64,000 bases of DNA from Loktanella sp. (GTDB lineage Bacteria; Pseudomonadota; Alphaproteobacteria; Rhodobacterales; Rhodobacteraceae). The translations under genes and the position numbers were made by a program. Below, one piece after another: positions 58,791-64,000 of this stretch; the stretch's first letter is position 1; each line of letters opens with the position of its first letter. The DNA is taken from positions 21,900 through 85,899 of the forward strand of contig JAGXIQ010000084.1 in the NCBI GenBank assembly GCA_024635625.1. The letters are read 5' to 3'. Under the pieces are notes generated by a model. The model was not told the origin of the DNA. It was given only the letters and a program-made list of their open reading frames with translations, and did not search any database.

Positions 58791-59396
58791 TTGACTGACA
58801 TTGGTCTGCTGCCGCAAGGCGGCGGACGCGTGCTATTGCTAGCATGCGGTGCGATCGCCCATGAAATCCTAGCGATCCGTGCAGCAAACCGCTGGGATCA
58901 TCTTGATCTGCAATGCTTGCCAGCGATTTACCATAATCACCCGGAACGGATCGTTCCCGCGATCCGCGCGGCGGTTATCGCGCGACGTGCGGATTACGAC
59001 AGGATTTTCGTGGTCTACGCCGACTGCGGCACCGGTGGCTTGCTGAAAGCGGCCTGCGACGAGCTTGGCGTGGCGATGATCGCGGGTCCGCACTGCTATA
59101 GTTTTTTCATGGGGAACGAGGCGTTCACGCAGGCGGATGACATGACCGCCTTCTATTTGACCGACTTCTTAACCCGCCAATTTGACGCCTTCGTCTGGCG
59201 CCCGTTGGGCTTGGATCGCCATCCACAGCTGCGCGACACGTACTTTGGGAATTACACCAGTCTGATTTACCTGGCCCAAACCGATGACGCGGTGCTGACG
59301 GCAAAGGCCGAAGCTATCGCAAAACGCATGGGCCTTGCCTTCATTCGCCGCGCAACGGGCTACGGTGATCTTACCTCTGCCCTCGCACAGGCCTGA
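58791..59396 (+). CDS. DUF1638 family protein
   Basis: VLLLACGAIAHEILAI, LQCLPAIYHNHPERIVPAIRAAV, VVYADCGTGGLL, HCYSFFMG; start uncertain (TTG assumed). Confidence 0.82.
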   Translation: MTDIGLLPQGGGRVLLLACGAIAHEILAIRAANRWDHLDLQCLPAIYHNHPERIVPAIRAAVIARRADYDRIFVVYADCGTGGLLKAACDELGVAMIAGPHCYSFFMGNEAFTQADDMTAFYLTDFLTRQFDAFVWRPLGLDRHPQLRDTYFGNYTSLIYLAQTDDAVLTAKAEAIAKRMGLAFIRRATGYGDLTSALAQA

Positions 59397-59440
59397 TCGG
59401 TACGATCGTTTGGGGCGCTGGCTGGGCCGCAACCCGGTGC

Positions 59441-59848
59441 CTACGTCGCTGCTGCGACGCCGCGAATCCGCTCTACCATCGCGCGCAGCCCGTTGGACCG
59501 CTGTGCCGACAAATGATCCGTTAGTCCCAGCCGTCCAAGTTCCGCGCCCGCGTCGATCTTGGTGACCTGACCCACGGGTACGTCGTTATAAAGCGCCCCA
59601 AGGATCGCCACCAAGCCGCGCACGATCATCGCGTCACTGTCACCGCGAAAGTGAAACACACCGTCTGACGGGGCTGCTACCAGCCAAACTTGCGACGCGC
59701 AGCCATCGACTTTGGTTGCTGGCACCTTCAATGCATCCTCTAGTGGCGGCATGGCCTTGCCCATGTCAATCACGTGACGATAGCGATCTTCCCAGTCATC
59801 CAGAAAATCGAAGGTTTCGATGATCTCTTCAAAAGCTTCGGTCGCCAT
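59441..59848 (-). CDS. sufE: SufE family Fe-S assembly protein
   Basis: DDWEDRYRHVIDMGKAMPPL, KVDGCASQVWLVA (catalytic Cys), HLSAQRSNGLRAMVERI. Confidence 0.93.
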   Translation of the reverse strand: MATEAFEEIIETFDFLDDWEDRYRHVIDMGKAMPPLEDALKVPATKVDGCASQVWLVAAPSDGVFHFRGDSDAMIVRGLVAILGALYNDVPVGQVTKIDAGAELGRLGLTDHLSAQRSNGLRAMVERIRGVAAAT

Positions 59849-59969
59849 TGCGCGCACTCCTTTTACTTTGTTCCGATCTAGGCACACACACGCCAAAGGT
59901 CCAGCCACAGGCACTTTTCAGGCCGCGGCAATTCGGCTAGGTCTAATGTGACATCGTGAAAGGCTTGCC

Positions 59970-60446
59970 ATGCGTTCCGCCCTGCCCCTGATTCTGATCG
60001 CAGCCCTCGGCACCACTGGTTGCGCCCGCATAGCCGAATCGCGGCTGAACCCGCTGAACTTGTTCAAAGGCAACGGCACGGTCCAGCGTGATGCTGACGG
60101 TAATGTGCCCCCATTGGTGACCCAGCAAGAATTAGCCAGGCCTATTGACCGTCGCACCCTGATTGCCACCGTCGATGTGGTCGAAGTTGATCGCATGCCC
60201 TCTGGCGTCGTTGTGCGTGCGACAGGTCAAGCCGCCGGCCAAGGGTTCTATAACGCGCAACTTGTGCCCGTATCCAATGCCGATGGCGTGCTGCGGATGG
60301 AGTTTCGTGTGCAGCCCCCCGCGACGCAAGTGGCTGGAAGGGTTCAGCAAATCACTGCCGCACGTGTCGTCGATGCGTCGGATCTGCGCGGTATCACGCA
60401 GATCGTCGTGCAGGGCGCGCAGACGGGTCGCAGCGTCCCGCGTTAA
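59970..60446 (+). CDS. Putative lipoprotein of unknown function
   Basis: MRSALPLILIAALGTTGCARI lipobox; no recognised domain. Confidence 0.65.
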   Translation: MRSALPLILIAALGTTGCARIAESRLNPLNLFKGNGTVQRDADGNVPPLVTQQELARPIDRRTLIATVDVVEVDRMPSGVVVRATGQAAGQGFYNAQLVPVSNADGVLRMEFRVQPPATQVAGRVQQITAARVVDASDLRGITQIVVQGAQTGRSVPR

Positions 60447-61600
60447 CGCGGGACGGTTATGACGCGCTGACCGTCCACGGCCAGTGCGACTTTTCCCTGT
60501 GTCAGCAACAAAGCGTCACGACCAAACACCTCGTTCCGCCAGCCTTTCAGCGCCGGAATATCGCGCTGTCCAGCGGCAAGCAAATCCAGATCACCAGAAG
60601 ACGCTATCAGCTTTTGCGCCACATCTTCTTGATCTGATTTCGCTTTTAGCAGCACACGCAGCATGTCTGCGATCGCTGGGTTCACCTGCAGCTTTTCGCG
60701 GCTTAGATCCGGCTTTGGAAGTTTGTCATTCGGCACAGCCAGCCCGTCCTTCACCGCCTTCAGGATGCCATCCGCAATTTCGCCCCGCCGCGCTTCGCGC
60801 AACAACAGGCGTAACCGCCCAAGATCAGCCTCGTTGGCAGGCTTGGAACTGGCAAGTTCTACCAGCGCATCGTCTTTGAACACCCGACTGCGCGGCACGT
60901 CCTTGGTCTGCGCATAGATTTCGCGGAACCGGGCCAACTCGCGCACGATTCCAAGGAAGCGGCCAGAGTTGGTCCGCGTCTTCACCTTCTCCCACGCTGT
61001 AGCGGGATCGGTAACATAAGTGGCCGGATCGTTCAGCACGGCCATTTCTTCGGTGACCCATTTCTGCCGTGCCGTTGTTCGCAGCCGATCTGAAAGGTAT
61101 TCGTAGATGTCGCGCAGAAAGGTCACATCACCAACCGCATAGGTTTTTTGCGCGTCCGTCAGCGGGCGGCGTGACCAATCGGTAAAGCGGCTGGATTTGT
61201 CGACGCCGTCCTTGCAGATCTTGCGGACCAGCGTCTCATACCCGGCTTGATCGCCAAAGCCGCAGACCATCGCCGCGACCTGCGTGTCGAATAACGGGCT
61301 TGGGATAAGCTGAGCGTCGACCCAGAAAATTTCCAGATCCTGACGGGCGGCATGAAATACTTTGACTACCCCTTCGTCACGGAACAGATCGTACAGCGGT
61401 TCAAGCGACAATCCATCGGCGAGCGGATCAACCAGCACCTCGTCATGGCCACCGTCATCCTGCCACGCCAGCTGCACAAGGCAAAGCTTTGCATAATAGG
61501 TCCGTTCCCGCAGGAATTCCGTATCGACGGTGACATAGGGCCGCTTGGCGGCTTCGGCGCAAAACTGGGCCAGCGCCTCGGTCGTGGTAATAGTCTGCAT
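60443..61600 (-). CDS. rnd: Ribonuclease D
   Basis: YVTVDTEFLRERTYYAKLCLVQLA, KVFHAARQDLEIFW, FTDWSRRPLTDAQKTYAVGDV. Confidence 0.95.
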   Translation of the reverse strand: MQTITTTEALAQFCAEAAKRPYVTVDTEFLRERTYYAKLCLVQLAWQDDGGHDEVLVDPLADGLSLEPLYDLFRDEGVVKVFHAARQDLEIFWVDAQLIPSPLFDTQVAAMVCGFGDQAGYETLVRKICKDGVDKSSRFTDWSRRPLTDAQKTYAVGDVTFLRDIYEYLSDRLRTTARQKWVTEEMAVLNDPATYVTDPATAWEKVKTRTNSGRFLGIVRELARFREIYAQTKDVPRSRVFKDDALVELASSKPANEADLGRLRLLLREARRGEIADGILKAVKDGLAVPNDKLPKPDLSREKLQVNPAIADMLRVLLKAKSDQEDVAQKLIASSGDLDLLAAGQRDIPALKGWRNEVFGRDALLLTQGKVALAVDGQRVITVPR

Positions 61601-61672
61601 GAAAGCCTTGTTCATCTGGGCCCGCGGGACGCGGTGTAGTTGTGATAAGCGATCCCGCTGCCCTTGAAAACC

Positions 61673-62266
61673 CTAGGTGTCCAGCATCACCGGCGTGCGG
61701 TCGCCCGCCAGATAGCTGCGCAGGACCAGCGGATACAGACGGTGTTCCAATGGAAGCAACCGTTCAGCCAATGTTTGCGGCGTATCACCGGGCCGCACGT
61801 CCATCCGCGCCTGTCCTAAAATAGGTCCATCGTCCAGGTCGGCGGTAACTTCATGGACTGTGCAGCCGTGCTGCGCATCGGCTTCATCCAATACGCGTAA
61901 ATGGGTGTGCAAGCCTTTGTATTTTGGCAATAAAGATGGGTGAATGTTCACCATGCACCCGGCCCATTTCCTTGTGAAACCCGGCGTCAGGATGCGCATG
62001 AAGCCGGCAAGGGCGATCACGTCAATCCGCGCCTCTTCCAGCACCTCCTGCAAGGCTGCTTCGAACGCAGGACGGTCCTTTGGGTAGTCCCGATGATCGA
62101 CAACTGCAGTTGGGATTTTCAAGGCATTTGCCTTTAACAGCCCACCGGCACCCGGATCGTTAGAGATCACAAGCCGTGGCCGCCCCGGGTGATCCCCAGT
62201 CATATCCTTCGCAAGGGCCACCATATTGGAGCCCCCGCCAGAGATAAGAATGCCGACCCGTTTCAC
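61673..62266 (-). CDS. purN: Phosphoribosylglycinamide formyltransferase
   Basis: [44 protein letters not shown]. Confidence 0.95.
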   Translation of the reverse strand: MKRVGILISGGGSNMVALAKDMTGDHPGRPRLVISNDPGAGGLLKANALKIPTAVVDHRDYPKDRPAFEAALQEVLEEARIDVIALAGFMRILTPGFTRKWAGCMVNIHPSLLPKYKGLHTHLRVLDEADAQHGCTVHEVTADLDDGPILGQARMDVRPGDTPQTLAERLLPLEHRLYPLVLRSYLAGDRTPVMLDT

Positions 62267-63303
62267 TTCAGGTCGCCAGTATAATGCACGCCTGCACCCT
62301 CGACGATGCGACCAAGGCGATGCACAGTCTCGCCCTGCTCTGTCAGCAATGCGGCAAGTGCGTCGGCCCGGTCTGCAGCTACCACCAGCACCATGCCAAT
62401 CCCCGCATTGAAGGTCTTTAGCATTTCAGGCGTTGTGATTCCGCCGACCTGCGCCATCCAACCAAAGACTGGCGGCAGCGCCCAAGACGACAGATCAATC
62501 TCGCAGGCCAGATCGTCGGGCAGCACGCGCGGTATGTTTTCTGTCAGGCCACCGCCGGTGATATGGGCCAACGCATGCACGCCGCCCGCACGAACGGCCG
62601 CTAGCGCTGGTTTAACATACAGCCGCGTCGGCGTCAGCAGTGCCGCACCTAGGGGGCCGTCACCAAATGGTGAATCGTCAGACCACGACAAACCAGATGC
62701 TTCCACGATGCGCCGTACCAGCGAATACCCGTTGGAATGCACGCCATCACTGGCAAGACCCAGCAGGACGTCGCCAGCTGCGACCCCAGCGGGCAAATCT
62801 GCCCCCCGTTCCATCGCACCGACCGCAAAGCCTGCAAGGTCGAAGTCGCCACCATGATACATGCCCGGCATTTCTGCCGTTTCGCCACCGATCAGCGCAC
62901 AGCCAGAGGCTTCGCAGCCTGCCGCGACACCTTCGATGATGCGCGTCGCTGCATCAAGTTCCAGCTTGCCGGTCGCAAAATAATCAAGGAAGAAAAGGGG
63001 TTCTGCGCCCTGACACACTAAATCATTAACGCACATTGCGACAAGATCGATGCCGATGGTGTCCACGTTGCCGGTATCAATAGCGATCCGCAGCTTGGTC
63101 CCGACACCGTCGGTTGCCGCCACAAGGATCGCATCGATATAGCCCGCCGCCTTCAGATCGAACAGCGCGCCAAAGCCACCAAGCCCCGCCATCGTGCCAC
63201 TACGCTGCGTCCGTTTAGCGGCAGGCTTGATCCGTTCGATTAATTCATTGCCCGCATCGATGTCGACGCCTGCGGCTGCATAGGTCAATCCGTCTTGTGT
63301 CAT
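62263..63303 (-). CDS. purM: Phosphoribosylformylglycinamidine cyclo-ligase
   Basis: [59 protein letters not shown]. Confidence 0.96.
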   Translation of the reverse strand: MTQDGLTYAAAGVDIDAGNELIERIKPAAKRTQRSGTMAGLGGFGALFDLKAAGYIDAILVAATDGVGTKLRIAIDTGNVDTIGIDLVAMCVNDLVCQGAEPLFFLDYFATGKLELDAATRIIEGVAAGCEASGCALIGGETAEMPGMYHGGDFDLAGFAVGAMERGADLPAGVAAGDVLLGLASDGVHSNGYSLVRRIVEASGLSWSDDSPFGDGPLGAALLTPTRLYVKPALAAVRAGGVHALAHITGGGLTENIPRVLPDDLACEIDLSSWALPPVFGWMAQVGGITTPEMLKTFNAGIGMVLVVAADRADALAALLTEQGETVHRLGRIVEGAGVHYTGDLK

Positions 63304-63462
63304 GTCGCGATCCCCAAATAGGCCCGTCCAAGAAGGCCCTTCACCCGTTCCCCGCGCGATACCCCAAGCCTGCGCTTGGTGCAACGCCGCAACATGTCGA
63401 TGACCTGCGCGAAAAGCCGCCGATCGCATGAAACCTTTTCAAGGTCGCGGCGTTACTCTTAC

Positions 63463-63729
63463 ATGATGATACACCGCATGATCCCACTGCTTGTCCTTCT
63501 CGCAACCCCTGCCGTAGCAGAGGTTGTGCCGATGTCGCATATGCCGATGGATGAGGGCCCGTGGATCGACGTTCCAGAAGGCGTGACTTACGACACCGCG
63601 CCGCCGAGCTACGATGATATTGTCGCAATGGCCAATTTGGACGGCGACCCCACGATCATTTCCGATAAAGAGCGTGAAATGATCGCCGTGCTGTCACAGG
63701 TCCTCGGCTCTTCGCCAATCACGAACTGA
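63463..63729 (+). CDS. Small putative secreted protein
   Basis: MMIHRMIPLLVLLATPAVAEVVP signal-peptide-like N-terminus; no family recognised. Confidence 0.5.
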   Translation: MMIHRMIPLLVLLATPAVAEVVPMSHMPMDEGPWIDVPEGVTYDTAPPSYDDIVAMANLDGDPTIISDKEREMIAVLSQVLGSSPITN

Positions 63730-63771
63730 CCCCTTGACCCCACGCACGCGTCGGCTATTCCTGACCACAGC

Positions 63772-63847
63772 GGGCCTGTAGCTCAACGGTTAGAGCAGAG
63801 CGCTCATAACGCTTTGGTTGCGGGTTCAAATCCTGCCGGGCCTACCA
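63772..63847 (+). tRNA. tRNA with CAU anticodon (probably tRNA-Ile2 with lysidine, or elongator Met)
   Basis: Full cloverleaf: GGGCCTG/CGGGCCT acceptor, GCTC/GAGC D-stem, GAGCG-CTCATAA-CGCTT anticodon arm, GCGGG-TTCAAAT-CCTGC T-arm, encoded CCA. Confidence 0.93.
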
Positions 63848-63900
63848 AATCACCGCTACACTCAGCCGATATGCAGCCGGCTAATACCAACCTGCGCGGA

Positions 63901-64000
63901 TCAGAACTCCTTAGCCCATTGGCGGTGTCCGATGGAGATGATGCGCTCAGGGATGCTGATCAGCTTATTCCATGCATCACAGCAATGATCGACGATTTCC
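63901..64000 (-). mobile_element. C-terminal end of an IS630-like transposase, truncated by window edge
   Basis: Minus-strand frame EIVDHCCDAWNKLISIPERIISIGHRQWAKEF* resembles IS630-family C-termini (xxCCxAWN...I.SIG.R.WA); not in the ORF track. Confidence 0.72.

Noticed and set aside
1-64000. CRISPR array, toxin-antitoxin, restriction-modification, retron or prophage module
   Set aside because: No regularly spaced repeats, reverse transcriptase, nuclease/methylase pair or phage structural genes were recognised on either strand.

Overview
The window appears to be chromosomal sequence from an alphaproteobacterium, probably Rhodobacteraceae (inferred from gene content and the permuted tmRNA). 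From left to right it contains: a branched-chain amino-acid ABC transporter (5' gene truncated by the window edge); a psd-pssA-pmtA phospholipid block; a circularly permuted two-piece tmRNA missing from the ORF track; a phytochelatin-synthase-like secreted protein, a DUF1194 protein and sspB; fumC with two small overlapping genes; a P450/hydrolase gene pair; ccdA, tusA and rne; a DctB/DctD-type two-component pair whose regulator lacks GAFTGA; purQ/NT5C-like/purS/purC; an MprF-like gene overlapping a betaine/homocysteine methyltransferase gene; a large exopolysaccharide locus (about 27.1-48.7 kb); two large modular, probably secreted proteins sharing DUF4082-like modules; a PA0069-type radical SAM gene; a corrinoid protein plus DUF1638 pair; sufE, rnd, purN and purM; and a CAU tRNA followed by the C-terminal end of an IS630-like transposase cut by the window edge. 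The best leads are the two modular extracellular proteins beside the EPS locus, the PCS-like protein with a changed third catalytic residue, and three regulators/kinases with degenerate signature motifs (DctD-like, LuxR-type receiver, BY-kinase-like). No CRISPR array, phage or classical defence system was seen. All family calls come from reading the translations; no database search was run.
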